64,000 nt of DNA from Candidatus Saccharicenans sp. (GCA_026414545.1 JAOAIU010000060.1:62001-126000); one strand, 5' to 3'. Positions 28,845 to 37,936 are shown, counted from the stretch's first letter. Notes: generated by a model not told the origin, from the sequence alone. Program-made: numbers and translations.

Positions 28845-29390
28845 ATGAGTAAACCAGTAATCGCCACCGCTTCGTTGGCCGGATGTTTCGGCTGTCACAT
28901 GTCCTTTCTGGATATTGACGAAAGAATTCTGGATTTGATCGAGCTGGTAGAATTTGACAAATCTCCCATCGACGACATCAAGAAGTTCAGCCGCCCGGTG
29001 GACATCGGGTTGATTGAGGGCGGCTGCTGCAACGCCGAGAATGTCGAAGTCCTGAGGTATTTCCGGAAAAATTGCAAAATCCTGGTCTCGGTCGGGGAAT
29101 GTGCGGTCATGGGCGGACTGCCGGCCATGCGCAACACCATATCCCTTAAAGAATGCCTGGAGGAAGCCTATCTGAATTCTCCGACCGTGGCCCCCGAAGA
29201 CCGCCTGATACCAGCCGATGAGGATATCCCGATTCTCCTGGACCGGGTCTATCCCTGCCATGAAATAGTCAAAATAGATTATTTCCTACCGGGCTGTCCA
29301 CCCTCAGCCGACCTGATCTGGGAAGCCCTGACCGCCCTTATCCAGGGAAGGCCTCTGCGGCTGGAATACGAACTGGTAAAATATGATTGA
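28845..29390 (+). CDS. hoxY: [NiFe] hydrogenase small subunit HoxY
   Basis: A 181-aa small subunit carrying the proximal [4Fe-4S] cluster. Conserved cysteines are Cys14/Cys17 (GCFGCHMS), Cys86 (GECAVMGG) and Cys151 (PGCPPS). It lacks the Tat signal peptide and the C-terminal cluster region of periplasmic uptake enzymes, so it is a cytoplasmic, group 3-type subunit. It sits between hoxU and hoxH with short spacings. Confidence 0.95.
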   Translation: MSKPVIATASLAGCFGCHMSFLDIDERILDLIELVEFDKSPIDDIKKFSRPVDIGLIEGGCCNAENVEVLRYFRKNCKILVSVGECAVMGGLPAMRNTISLKECLEEAYLNSPTVAPEDRLIPADEDIPILLDRVYPCHEIVKIDYFLPGCPPSADLIWEALTALIQGRPLRLEYELVKYD

Positions 29391-29402
29391 GGATAGAAAA
29401 CC

Positions 29403-30851
29403 ATGAGCAGAAAGCTAACCATAGAACCCGTAACCAGAGTCGAAGGACACGGCAAGGTCACTATCCAGCTTGACGACCACGGAAAGGTGGCCCAGGCCCG
29501 TTTCCACGTGGTGGAATTTCGTGGCTTCGAGCGCTTCGTGCAGGGAAGGCCCTACTGGGAAATTCCAGTCCTGGTGCAGCGGTTGTGCGGCATCTGCCCG
29601 GTTAGCCATCACCTGGCCGGGGCCAAAGCCATGGACATTATCGCCGGGGTTGCCCCTGAAAAATTGACCCCGACCGCGGAAAAGATCCGCCGCCTGATGC
29701 ATTACGGACAGATGCTCCAGTCCCATGCCCTGCATTTCTTCCATCTGGCTTCTCCCGACCTGCTGTTTGGCTTTGACGCCGACCCGGCCATCAGGAACAT
29801 CATCGGGGTGGCCAAGAGCCACAGGGAAATAGCCGTTAAGGGCGTTTTGCTCCGGAAGTTCGGGCAGGAGATAATAAAGGCCACGGCTGGCAAGAAAATC
29901 CACGGCACCGGGGCCATACCGGGCGGGGTCAATAAAAGCCTGACGCCGGAAGAAAGGGATTTCTTCCTTAAGTCCCCAGCTCCCTTCAACATCGACACCA
30001 TGATTGACTGGGCCCAGGAGGCCATCCAGCTTTTCAAGAAGCTGCATGCAGAAAATAAGGATGTCCTGGATAATTTTGCCCATTTCCCCTCCAACCACCT
30101 GAGCCTGGTCAGAAAGGACGGGGCCCTGGACTTTTACCACGGGGTGCTGCGGGCAGTGGACGCCGAAGGCCGGAAGATACTGAACGATGTCGATTATCAG
30201 GATTACCTGAAATACATCGGCGAAGAAGTCCGCAATTACAGTTATATGAAATTCCCTTACCTGAAGAAACTGGGAAAAGAAAAAGGCTGGTACCGGGTCG
30301 GACCCATCGCCAGGCTTAACACTTGCGACTTCATTCCCAGCCCGCGGGCCCAGAAAGAATTTGAAGAATATAAGGCTTACACCGGTGGAAAACCAAACAA
30401 CATGACGCTGCACAGCCACTGGGCCAGGCTGATTGAGGCCCTGCACGCCGCTGAGGTTATCAAAGAACTGCTGAACGACAAGGATATAACCGGGGACAAC
30501 CTGGTCAAAAAAGGCAAGAAGAAACACGAAGGCGTTGGCCTGATAGAAGCTCCCCGCGGCACGCTCTTCCATCATTACCGGATTAATGATGATGACCAGG
30601 TGACCATGGCTAACCTGATCGTTTCCACCACCAATAACAACCAGGCCTACAATGAAGCGGTGCGGCTGGTAGCGGAAGAATACATCTCAGAAAAGCCCGA
30701 GATAACTGAGGGCATGCTCAACCGGGTGGAAGTGGCCATCCGGGCTTACGACCCCTGCCTGAGCTGCGCCACCCACGCCCTGGGCCAGATGCCGCTTGAA
30801 GTCGAGCTTTATGATTCCAAGGGTCGCCTGCTGGATCGCAAGAGGAAATAA
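29403..30851 (+). CDS. hoxH: [NiFe] hydrogenase large subunit HoxH
   Basis: The 482-aa catalytic subunit, which oxidises H2 or reduces protons. It has RVEGHGKV near the N-terminus, the first nickel-binding pair Cys62/Cys65 (RLCGICPVSHH) and the second pair Cys452/Cys455 (DPCLSCATH). Cysteine, not selenocysteine, is present at these positions. The 24 residues after His458 should be removed by the maturation protease encoded directly downstream. With HoxFUY it forms a soluble NAD-linked enzyme that could dispose of reductant as H2 during fermentation or recover it. Confidence 0.96.
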   Translation: MSRKLTIEPVTRVEGHGKVTIQLDDHGKVAQARFHVVEFRGFERFVQGRPYWEIPVLVQRLCGICPVSHHLAGAKAMDIIAGVAPEKLTPTAEKIRRLMHYGQMLQSHALHFFHLASPDLLFGFDADPAIRNIIGVAKSHREIAVKGVLLRKFGQEIIKATAGKKIHGTGAIPGGVNKSLTPEERDFFLKSPAPFNIDTMIDWAQEAIQLFKKLHAENKDVLDNFAHFPSNHLSLVRKDGALDFYHGVLRAVDAEGRKILNDVDYQDYLKYIGEEVRNYSYMKFPYLKKLGKEKGWYRVGPIARLNTCDFIPSPRAQKEFEEYKAYTGGKPNNMTLHSHWARLIEALHAAEVIKELLNDKDITGDNLVKKGKKKHEGVGLIEAPRGTLFHHYRINDDDQVTMANLIVSTTNNNQAYNEAVRLVAEEYISEKPEITEGMLNRVEVAIRAYDPCLSCATHALGQMPLEVELYDSKGRLLDRKRK

Positions 30852-30853
30852 CC

Positions 30854-31405
30854 ACGAAAGCCGCGGTTAAAAAGAAAGTCCTGGTTTACGGCATAGGTAA
30901 TCCGGGCCGACGGGATGATGGCCTGGGCCCGGCTTTCATTGCCCAGCTCGAAACAAGGCGACTGCCCGGGCTGACCCTGGAAGCCGATTACCAGCTTCAG
31001 GTGGAAGATGCTCTGCTGTTCTCTGAACATCAAACGGTTATCGTCGTCGACGCTCTAAAAACGGGAGATAAGCCTTTCCTTTTCCAGAAAATAGCGCCAG
31101 CCAGGAACTTTAGTTTTACCAGCCATTCTTTGTCGCCAGAAGCCGTGGCTTACCTCTGCCTGGAGCTATACCAAAAAAGGCCTGACGTCATGACCCTGGC
31201 CATCAGGGGTTACGAGTTTGAAGTGGGAGAAGGATTGAGCCCGGCTGCCAGGAATAACCTGGAAGCGGCCCTGGATTTTTTAGTGAAAAAACTAATTCCG
31301 ACCAGGGCCGAAGAGCGAGCATCTGCTATAATGAATAAACCAAGCCGACTTAAATCAAAGAGAAACAGCCATGGAAAAAAGAAAAAAAGAAGTCCTGGTA
31401 ATTGA
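30854..31405 (+). CDS. Hydrogenase maturation protease (HoxW/HyaD family) with apparent ACG start
   Basis: A protease that trims the HoxH C-terminus after nickel insertion. The reading frame encodes VLVYGIGNPGRRDDGLGPAF, the family's N-terminal motif, then VIVVDALK and TSHSLSP; Asp of the GRRDDG segment, Asp of VVDALK and His of TSHSLS would be the nickel-sensing ligands of HybD-type proteases. No ATG, GTG or TTG lies upstream of the motif within the hoxH-protease junction. ACG at 30854 has AGAGGA 7 nt upstream, so it is the best start (183 aa). A GTG at 31001 would delete a third of the enzyme, including a ligand. The 3' end overlaps hypB by 35 bp with a Lys-rich tail. Confidence 0.8.
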   Translation, partial: TKAAVKKKVLVYGIGNPGRRDDGLGPAFIAQLETRRLPGLTLEADYQLQVEDALLFSEHQTVIVVDALKTGDKPFLFQKIAPARNFSFTSHSLSPEAVAYLCLELYQKRPDVMTLAIRGYEFEVGEGLSPAARNNLEAALDFLVKKLIPTRAEERASAIMNKPSRLKSKRNSHGKKKKRSPGN

Positions 31406-32048
31406 GGACATCCTGGGCTCAAATAAAAAAATTGCTTCTTCCATCCGCCAGAAGCTGGAAGAAAAGGGCATACTGGCCGTTAACCTTTTAAGCTCACCCG
31501 GCTCCGGGAAGACCACCCTGCTGGAAAAAATCGGGCTGAAGCTCAAGGACCGCTATAAGGTTGGCGTGATTGAAGGCGATATAGAAACAGAAAGGGATGC
31601 CGAAAGGATTCGAAAGGTCGGGCTGCCGGCCTGGCAGATTACTACCCACGGGGCCTGCCATCTGGAAGCCAGGATGCTGGCCCGGCTTTTTGACCAGATC
31701 CCGGCCGACCTGGATTTCCTGTTCATCGAGAACGTGGGTAACCTGGTCTGCCCGGCCAGCTTTGACCTGGGCGAAAGATTGCGCTTTGTTTTGCTTTCCG
31801 TTCCTGAAGGTGATGACAAGCCCAGGAAATACCCGGAGGCTTTTATCACTTCCCACGTTTTTATCATTACCAAGGCTGACCTTCTGCCCCATCTCCCCTT
31901 TGACGCCAACCGGGTGACCCAGGAAGCCCTGGAGATTAATCCCAAACTAGAAATCTTCCGGACCTCGGCCTGGAACGGAGAGGGCCTTGATAATCTCTGC
32001 GCCTTTCTGGAAAAGAAACTTCAGGAGCTGCGGGCCAAAAATGCATGA
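31371..32048 (+). CDS. hypB: Hydrogenase nickel incorporation GTPase HypB
   Basis: HypB is the GTPase that, with HypA, delivers nickel to the hydrogenase large subunit. The 225-aa protein has a P-loop SSPGSGKTT, EGDIETERDAERIR, the metal site GACHLEARML, and FIENVGNLVCPASFDLGE. The guanine-specificity motif reads TKAD. It lacks the N-terminal CxxCGC high-affinity nickel motif of E. coli HypB and any His-rich nickel-storage stretch. It overlaps hypA by 8 bp. hypC, hypD, hypE and hypF are not in the window. Confidence 0.95.
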   Translation: MEKRKKEVLVIEDILGSNKKIASSIRQKLEEKGILAVNLLSSPGSGKTTLLEKIGLKLKDRYKVGVIEGDIETERDAERIRKVGLPAWQITTHGACHLEARMLARLFDQIPADLDFLFIENVGNLVCPASFDLGERLRFVLLSVPEGDDKPRKYPEAFITSHVFIITKADLLPHLPFDANRVTQEALEINPKLEIFRTSAWNGEGLDNLCAFLEKKLQELRAKNA

Positions 32049-32400
32049 GCTCTCTATCGTCGCCGACCTCTTCACCATCATTGAAGAAAAGGCCAGTCAG
32101 GCCAAAGCTTCCAGGGTTACCAAAGTTCGGGTACTGATCGGAGAACTTTCGGGCGTGGTGCCCGAGCTCTTCCGCTCCGCCTTCAATAGCTATAAAAAGG
32201 GAACCATTGCCGACCGAGCTCGGCTGGAGATAAAGATAACTAAGGTTAAGTTCCGGTGCCAATCCTGCGGCCGAGAAATCAGAACGCGCGACATCTCTGC
32301 TCCAGACTTTTCGCACTCCTGCCCCTTCTGCGGCTCTAAGGAGGTCGAACTCATAAGCGGGCGCGACCTATATTTAGAAAAGCTGGAAATTGAGACCTGA
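32041..32400 (+). CDS. hypA: Hydrogenase nickel incorporation protein HypA
   Basis: A 119-aa nickel metallochaperone that works with HypB. It begins MHELSIV, with the nickel-binding His2, and has a zinc ribbon with Cys73, Cys76, Cys94 and Cys97. I set the start at 32041 rather than at an in-frame ATG 54 nt upstream because the essential Met-His is there. It is the last gene of the hydrogenase cluster; the 400-bp gap that follows marks the operon end. Confidence 0.95.
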   Translation: MHELSIVADLFTIIEEKASQAKASRVTKVRVLIGELSGVVPELFRSAFNSYKKGTIADRARLEIKITKVKFRCQSCGREIRTRDISAPDFSHSCPFCGSKEVELISGRDLYLEKLEIET

Positions 32401-32761
32401 AAACTGCCGAAGCCATCCGATCCAACAGGTCAGCGTCGAGAGGATGATGTTCTCAGAAACTGTCAGCTGCTGAAAGTAGCATATAGCTTGAGGCTGCTTA
32501 CAGGGCATGGTATTCCAGGCCTTATTTTTATCTTTAATCCAATAAATCATACAGTCCTGCGACTGCCAACCTGATTGAACTCCACCTCCTCCCTGGGCTC
32601 TGGTCTCGGGAAAAGCATCCTTAAATATATTTACGCCCCCGCCTGTCCAGCACCCAAGTTCATCTAAAGCACATCTATCGAATCACAAAAAAGTAAAACA
32701 CCAGAAAAAACCTTCTGGCCCTCTTATTAATACCTATCCAGAAGCATCATTCTGGCGGACC
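32401..32761 (+). other. Non-coding gap between hypA and the guaA promoter
   Basis: I see no credible gene on either strand in about 360 bp. The base composition is more A/T rich than the neighbours, mainly in the second half. The visible structure is confined to the last 60 bp, two hairpins described separately. The early part (32401-32640) could be decayed coding sequence, but I recognise no protein similarity. Confidence 0.5.
32701..32755 (+). promoter_or_regulatory. Tandem hairpins with identical stems upstream of guaA
   Basis: CCAGAA-AAAACC-TTCTGG (32701-32718) and CCAGAA-GCATCA-TTCTGG (32738-32755) share the same 6-bp arms and loop length, separated by 19 nt. They end 10 bp before the guaA -35 box. 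As DNA they could be two operator half-sites; as RNA they could be a terminator or processing element for the hydrogenase transcript, though no T-run follows. Confidence 0.5.
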
Positions 32762-32794
32762 GGCGTTGAAACGCCAACAGTCGTCTGCTAAAAT
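32762..32794 (+). promoter_or_regulatory. guaA promoter with palindrome over the -35 box; predicted leaderless
   Basis: TTGAAA (32766-32771), 17-nt spacer and TAAAAT (32789-32794), then 6 nt to the ATG at 32801. The palindrome GGCGTT-GA-AACGCC (32762-32775) covers the -35 box and is a natural place for a repressor or activator. No Shine-Dalgarno is present. Confidence 0.65.
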
Positions 32795-32800
32795 CTGTCT

Positions 32801-34333
32801 ATGAATAAAGCCCTCATCCTTGATTTCGGGTCGCAGTATACCCAGCTCATCGCCCGCAAGGTACGAGAGCTCGGGATTTATTCCGAGATCCATCCCTATC
32901 ATACTGGCCTGAAAAAAATTAGAAGCCTGGAGCCGGGGGCCATCATATTCTCCGGAGGACCGAAGAGCGTCTACGAGGCCGATTCCCCCCATCCCGACCC
33001 TGAAATTTTTAACCTCGGAATCCCGATTCTAGGAATCTGCTACGGCCTTCAGCTTATCGCTCATCATTTAGGCGGGCAGGTACAGAAGGCACCGGAGCGC
33101 GAGTACGGATTCGCTTCGCTCCACATCCTCGACCGCTCGGGATTGCTGCACGGCTTGAAGGAAAAAACCCAGGTCTGGATGAGCCACGGCGACCGCCTGG
33201 AAGCTATACCGGAAGGTTTTACCATCACCGGACGAACCTCGAATTCCAGAGCCGCGGTGGTAGAGAATCCGGCCAGAAAAATCTTCGGGGTTCAATTCCA
33301 CCCGGAAGTGGCCCATACCCAGGAAGGCAAGAAGGTCCTGGCCAATTTTCTCTTCCGTCTGGCCGGCCTTAGGGCCGACTGGAACATGAGCTCCTTCATC
33401 AGGGACAAAGTCAGGGAAATCAGGAGGCTCGTGGGCCAAGAAACGGTCATCTGCGGCCTGAGCGGCGGCATTGACTCCCTGGTGACTTCACTCATCATCC
33501 AGAAAGCAATCGGCCGGCAGCTACATTGCGTCTTCGTCAACAACGGGCTGCTGCGCAAGGGCGAGTACGAAACGCTGCTCGATGAGTTCCGGCGGAAGTT
33601 TTCTCTCCAGGTCACCGGAGTTGAAGCCGAAGAAAGATTTCTGGAGAGGCTCAAGGGAGTTACCTCACCCGAGAAGAAACGCAAGATAATCGGCCAGGTT
33701 TTCATAGAAATATTTGAGGAGCAAGCCCGAAAACTTGGTAACGTAAAATTCTTAGCCCAGGGAACCATATATCCGGATGTTATCGAGAGTACCTCGGTCA
33801 AGGGCCCCTCTCACACTATTAAATCCCATCACAACGTCGGCGGCCTGCCCGAGCACCTGAAATTCCAGCTGGTCGAGCCTCTGCGCGAGCTGTTCAAGGA
33901 CGAGGTCCGGGCCCTGGCCCTGGAACTCGGGGTGAGCCGCGACTTTATTCACCAGCATCCCTTTCCCGGGCCCGGCCTGGCCGTGCGCATCGTCGGAGAA
34001 GTCAGCCGGGAGAACTTGCGTATCGTCAGGGAAGCCGATGCCATCCTGCTCGAAGAAGTCCGCCGGGCTAAAATTTATAAGAAGCTATGGCAAGCCTTTG
34101 CCGTTCTTCTTCCGGTGCGATCGGTCGGCGTCATGGGCGACCAGAGAACCTACCAGCAGGTGGTAGCCATCCGGATGGTTCAGAGTTCTGACGGCATGAC
34201 CGCCAACTGGTACCAGGCCTCTCCCCAGCTGCTCAAGAGAATTTCAACCAGAATAGTCAACGAAGTTGACGGAGTCAACCGGGTGGTTTACGATATCACC
34301 TCAAAGCCGCCCGGAACCATCGAATGGGAATAG
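32801..34333 (+). CDS. guaA: GMP synthase (glutamine-hydrolysing)
   Basis: GuaA aminates XMP to GMP. The 510-aa protein contains an N-terminal class I glutamine amidotransferase with Cys80 (GICYGLQ), His167 and Glu169 (QFHPEV), then the ATP-pyrophosphatase domain with SGGIDS (221-226), and the C-terminal dimerisation domain ending in the universal KPPGTIEWE. No GATase residue is altered. Promoter geometry predicts initiation on a leaderless mRNA. dnaE begins 33 nt after the stop and may be cotranscribed. Confidence 0.98.
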   Translation: MNKALILDFGSQYTQLIARKVRELGIYSEIHPYHTGLKKIRSLEPGAIIFSGGPKSVYEADSPHPDPEIFNLGIPILGICYGLQLIAHHLGGQVQKAPEREYGFASLHILDRSGLLHGLKEKTQVWMSHGDRLEAIPEGFTITGRTSNSRAAVVENPARKIFGVQFHPEVAHTQEGKKVLANFLFRLAGLRADWNMSSFIRDKVREIRRLVGQETVICGLSGGIDSLVTSLIIQKAIGRQLHCVFVNNGLLRKGEYETLLDEFRRKFSLQVTGVEAEERFLERLKGVTSPEKKRKIIGQVFIEIFEEQARKLGNVKFLAQGTIYPDVIESTSVKGPSHTIKSHHNVGGLPEHLKFQLVEPLRELFKDEVRALALELGVSRDFIHQHPFPGPGLAVRIVGEVSRENLRIVREADAILLEEVRRAKIYKKLWQAFAVLLPVRSVGVMGDQRTYQQVVAIRMVQSSDGMTANWYQASPQLLKRISTRIVNEVDGVNRVVYDITSKPPGTIEWE

Positions 34334-34366
34334 CCAGCTTTCGGCTGCTCGGGAAGGGTCGCAATT

Positions 34367-37300
34367 ATGGATAATGCTTTTATTCATCTCCACGTTCACA
34401 GCGAGTACAGCATCCTGGACGGCTGCCTACGCCTGAACGACCTGGTGGAGACAGCCTCAAGATACAATATGCCGGCCGTGGCCCTGACCGACCACGGGAA
34501 CATCTTCGGGGCAGTCGAGTTTTTCAAGGCTGCCAAAAAACAGGGGATAAAGCCCATCGTTGGCTGCGAAGTCTACGTGGCTCCCAGGTCCAGGTTTGAT
34601 AAAAAACCAGGCAACGGAGACGAAACCAATAACTACCACCTTCTTCTTCTGGTCAAAGACGAAAGGGGCTACCGCAATCTATGCAAGCTGCTTACCGCAG
34701 CTTACCTCGAGGGCTTCTACTACCGGCCTCGCATTGACAAGGAAATCCTGAAAGAGTGTTCGGCTGGCCTGGTGGCCCTGTCCAGTTGCCTGAAGGGCGA
34801 GGTCAACGACTACCTGGTTAAGGACATGGAGGACCGGGCAGAACAGGCCGCCAGAGAATACCTGGAAATCTTCGGCGAGGAAAACTTCTGCCTGGAACTC
34901 CAGGACCATGGCCTGCCAGAGCAGAAGAAAATAATTCCAGGGATAGCCGCTCTATCCAGAAAACTGGGCCTGCCGCTGGTGGCCACCAACGACGTCCATT
35001 TTCTCAAAAAGGAAGACGCCCAGATCCAGGATGTCCTGCTGTGTATCCAGACCGGGAAAAAACTTTCCGACACCGACCGGATGCATTTCTCCAGCGACCA
35101 GTTCTATCTCAAATCAACGGAAGAAATGCGCGAGTTATTCCGCGATTACCCAGAGGCCCTGGCTAATACCCGCCACTTAGCCGCCCGCTGTAATTTTGAG
35201 TTCCCGCTGACCGGACATTTTCTGCCCAACTTCCAGGCGCCCGGCCAGCAGAACCTCCGCGATTATTTTGAAGAGGTGGTACGCCGGGGCTTTGAGCAGC
35301 GGTTGCCCGGCATTCAGGAAAAGATTAACCGGGGACTGAATCCCCACACCCTGGAAGAATACCAGCTCCGCCTGGACCGGGAAATCAAGCTCATCGAGCA
35401 GATGGGTTTTGAAGGCTATTTCCTGGTGGTCTGGGACCTGATCAGCGCTGCCCGGAGGAAGGGCATACCGGTGGGACCGGGACGCGGTTCGGCCGCCGGC
35501 AGCCTCATCGCCTACTGCCTGGGCATAACCCAGATTGACCCCATCGAGTACGACCTGCTGTTCGAGCGTTTTCTCAACCCCGAGAGGATCAGTCTCCCCG
35601 ACATCGATATTGACTTCTGCGGCCGCCGCCGGCAGGAAGTAATAGATTATGTCACCGAAAAATATGGCCAGGAAAATGTCTGTCAGATCATAACCTTCGG
35701 AACCATGGCTGCCCGCCAGGCCATCAGGGATGCCGGCCGGGTGATGGAAATCCCCCTGAACGAAGTGGACCGCGTGGCCAAACTCATCCCGGCTCAGGGA
35801 CCGGACGCCAGCATCGAGGGGGCGTTAAAGAGCGTGCCGGAGCTCAAAGATTTATACCAGAAGAACGAAAGGATTGCTCATCTCCTGGACATAGCTCGCA
35901 AGCTCGAAGGACAGGTGCGACATCCTTCCATTCATGCTGCTGGAATCGTCATCACTCCCCGGCCGCTGGTGGAATTCATCCCGCTGTATCAATCCAATAA
36001 GGGTGAAATCACCACCCAGTTCCCCATGGGCGACATTGAAGCCATCGGCCTGCTGAAAATGGACATCCTGGGCCTGCGCAACCTCACCGTCATAACTGAT
36101 GCCCTGGAGCTCATTGAAAAAGATACGGGCCAGAAGCCGGACCTGGACAGAATACCCCTGGACGACCCGGCCACCTTCGAAGTCTTCAAGCAGGGACGGA
36201 CCAACGGGGTCTTCCAGTTTGAAAGCTACGGGATGAAGGACCTGCTGCGAAACTTCAAGCCCGAAGAATTCCGCGACCTGATCGCCCTGAACGCCCTCTA
36301 TCGCCCCGGCCCGCTGAAAAGCGGCATGACCGCCGAGTTCGTCCAGCGCAAGCACCATCCGGAAAAGGTCTCCTACGAAGTCCCGCAGCTGGAGCCAATC
36401 CTCAAGGAAACCCGCGGCATCATCGTCTACCAGGAACAGGTGATGCGCCTGGCCACAGTCCTGGCCGGGTTCACCATGGCCGAGGCCGACCTGTTGCGCA
36501 AGGCCATGGGCAAAAAGATAAAAGAAATGATGAAGGCCCAGCGGGAAAAATTTATCCAGGGCTGCAGGAAGAATGGAATTCACCAGTCCAAGGCAGAAAA
36601 GATATTCGACCAGATCGTCCAGTTTGCAGAGTACGGCTTCAATAAATCTCACAGCGCTGCCTACGCCTACCTGGCCTACCAGACCGCTTACCTCAAGGCC
36701 CATTACCCCGTTCACTTCCTGGCCGCGCTGTTGACCTCGGAAGCTGAAAAAGGCGACACCTCCCAGATAGTTAAGTACATCAACGAATGCCGCGAGCTGG
36801 GTATTCCGGTGCTTCCACCCGACATTAACCATAGCTTTTATCACTTCTCGGTCGAAGGCCAGCAAATCAGAATCGGGCTATCGGCCATTAAGAATGTGGG
36901 TGAAAATACCATACAGGAACTGATTGCTCTGCGGGAAAAAAGGGGTGGCTTCAAGAACCTGTTTGACCTGTTTGACGACTACGATTCCCGCCTCCTCAAC
37001 CGCAAGGCTCTGGAAAGCCTGATCAAGGCCGGAGCCCTGGATTCGCTGGGCTGGAAGCGGGCCCAGCTTTACCAGTTGATTGACGTCCTGATTGAATACG
37101 GTCACCAGAGGCAAAAGGCCCGCGAGGAAAAGTCCATCTCGCTGTTCGGCGACGAATGCGTCCGCCGTCCCGACTTCCCGCCCGAGGTCCTGGCCCTGAA
37201 CGAGTGGGATGAAGACACTCTCCTGGCCTACGAAAAAGAAGTGCTGGGAACCTATCTTTCCAGCCATCCTCTGGCCCGCTACCGGAAGCGGCTGGCCAAC

Positions 37301-37849
37301 CTGGTCAGCCATTCGGTGGAAGCCCTGGACCCGGAAGAGGATTTCGACCGGGAGGTCAGGCTGTGCGGGATAATCATCTCGGTCAAACTGCTCAAGACCA
37401 GGAAAGAAGAACGGATGGCCTCTTTTGTCCTGGAAGACCTCAGCGGACAGGTGGATGTCACAGTATTTCCCGAGGCTTACAACAAGTTCAATCCCTACTT
37501 AAAAGAAGGGCAGCTGGTCTGGTTAAAGGGCAGGATGGCCACCGATAGTTTCGAAGCCAGAAAGATCATCGTTTCTCAGATCATGCCCCTGACTGAAGCC
37601 CTGGAAAAGATGGCCCGGAAAACCGTCATCAGGATCAACCTGGATTCTCTCGACGAGGACCTTATTCTCCGGATGAAGAGTGTTCTGGACTCTTTCGCCG
37701 GCGATTGCCCGCTCTACCTGCAGCTGGAAAACAGCTCCACCTGCTGCCTGGTTCAATCGGCCGAGGCCCAGAGTGTCAGGCCCTCCGAAGAATTCATCGA
37801 AAAAATGGAAGAGCTGTTCGGCCCGGGCTCGGTCCTGGTCGAATATTAA
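34367..37849 (+). CDS. dnaE: DNA polymerase III subunit alpha
   Basis: The replicative polymerase, 1160 aa, E. coli-type DnaE1 size. It opens with a PHP domain (FIHLHVHSEYSILDG, AVALTDHGNIFGAVEF), followed by the palm with GPGRGSAAGSL and PDIDIDF (about residue 410-416) carrying catalytic aspartates and MDILGLRNL (about 564), helix-hairpin-helix, an OB fold (about 1000-1070: VRLCGIIISVKL, MASFVLEDLSGQVDVTVFPE) and a C-terminal tail. There is no inserted exonuclease, so it is not PolC. It follows guaA closely. Confidence 0.97.
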   Translation: MDNAFIHLHVHSEYSILDGCLRLNDLVETASRYNMPAVALTDHGNIFGAVEFFKAAKKQGIKPIVGCEVYVAPRSRFDKKPGNGDETNNYHLLLLVKDERGYRNLCKLLTAAYLEGFYYRPRIDKEILKECSAGLVALSSCLKGEVNDYLVKDMEDRAEQAAREYLEIFGEENFCLELQDHGLPEQKKIIPGIAALSRKLGLPLVATNDVHFLKKEDAQIQDVLLCIQTGKKLSDTDRMHFSSDQFYLKSTEEMRELFRDYPEALANTRHLAARCNFEFPLTGHFLPNFQAPGQQNLRDYFEEVVRRGFEQRLPGIQEKINRGLNPHTLEEYQLRLDREIKLIEQMGFEGYFLVVWDLISAARRKGIPVGPGRGSAAGSLIAYCLGITQIDPIEYDLLFERFLNPERISLPDIDIDFCGRRRQEVIDYVTEKYGQENVCQIITFGTMAARQAIRDAGRVMEIPLNEVDRVAKLIPAQGPDASIEGALKSVPELKDLYQKNERIAHLLDIARKLEGQVRHPSIHAAGIVITPRPLVEFIPLYQSNKGEITTQFPMGDIEAIGLLKMDILGLRNLTVITDALELIEKDTGQKPDLDRIPLDDPATFEVFKQGRTNGVFQFESYGMKDLLRNFKPEEFRDLIALNALYRPGPLKSGMTAEFVQRKHHPEKVSYEVPQLEPILKETRGIIVYQEQVMRLATVLAGFTMAEADLLRKAMGKKIKEMMKAQREKFIQGCRKNGIHQSKAEKIFDQIVQFAEYGFNKSHSAAYAYLAYQTAYLKAHYPVHFLAALLTSEAEKGDTSQIVKYINECRELGIPVLPPDINHSFYHFSVEGQQIRIGLSAIKNVGENTIQELIALREKRGGFKNLFDLFDDYDSRLLNRKALESLIKAGALDSLGWKRAQLYQLIDVLIEYGHQRQKAREEKSISLFGDECVRRPDFPPEVLALNEWDEDTLLAYEKEVLGTYLSSHPLARYRKRLANLVSHSVEALDPEEDFDREVRLCGIIISVKLLKTRKEERMASFVLEDLSGQVDVTVFPEAYNKFNPYLKEGQLVWLKGRMATDSFEARKIIVSQIMPLTEALEKMARKTVIRINLDSLDEDLILRMKSVLDSFAGDCPLYLQLENSSTCCLVQSAEAQSVRPSEEFIEKMEELFGPGSVLVEY

Positions 37850-37859
37850 CCCGTCCTGA

Positions 37860-37888
37860 TTGACAGAAAAAGGCTAAAAATGTAGATT
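37860..37888 (+). promoter_or_regulatory. Promoter ahead of the pseudo-receiver/valS genes
   Basis: Consensus TTGACA (37860-37865), 17-nt spacer and TAGATT (37883-37888). The leader to the TTG start at 37937 is about 40 nt and contains GAGG. Confidence 0.6.
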
Positions 37889-37936
37889 AAATTATCTGTT
37901 TTCAGAAGGTTTACAGTCCGAGAATCGAGGTTTAAG

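Noticed and set aside
29403-30851. Selenocysteine in the hydrogenase large subunit, given the SelB-like gene
   Set aside because: Both nickel-binding motifs contain ordinary cysteine codons and there is no in-frame TGA.
31327-31332. TATAAT 39 nt upstream of hypB as a separate promoter
   Set aside because: No -35 element lies at 16-18 nt and the site is within the protease gene; hypB is more likely read from the hydrogenase operon.
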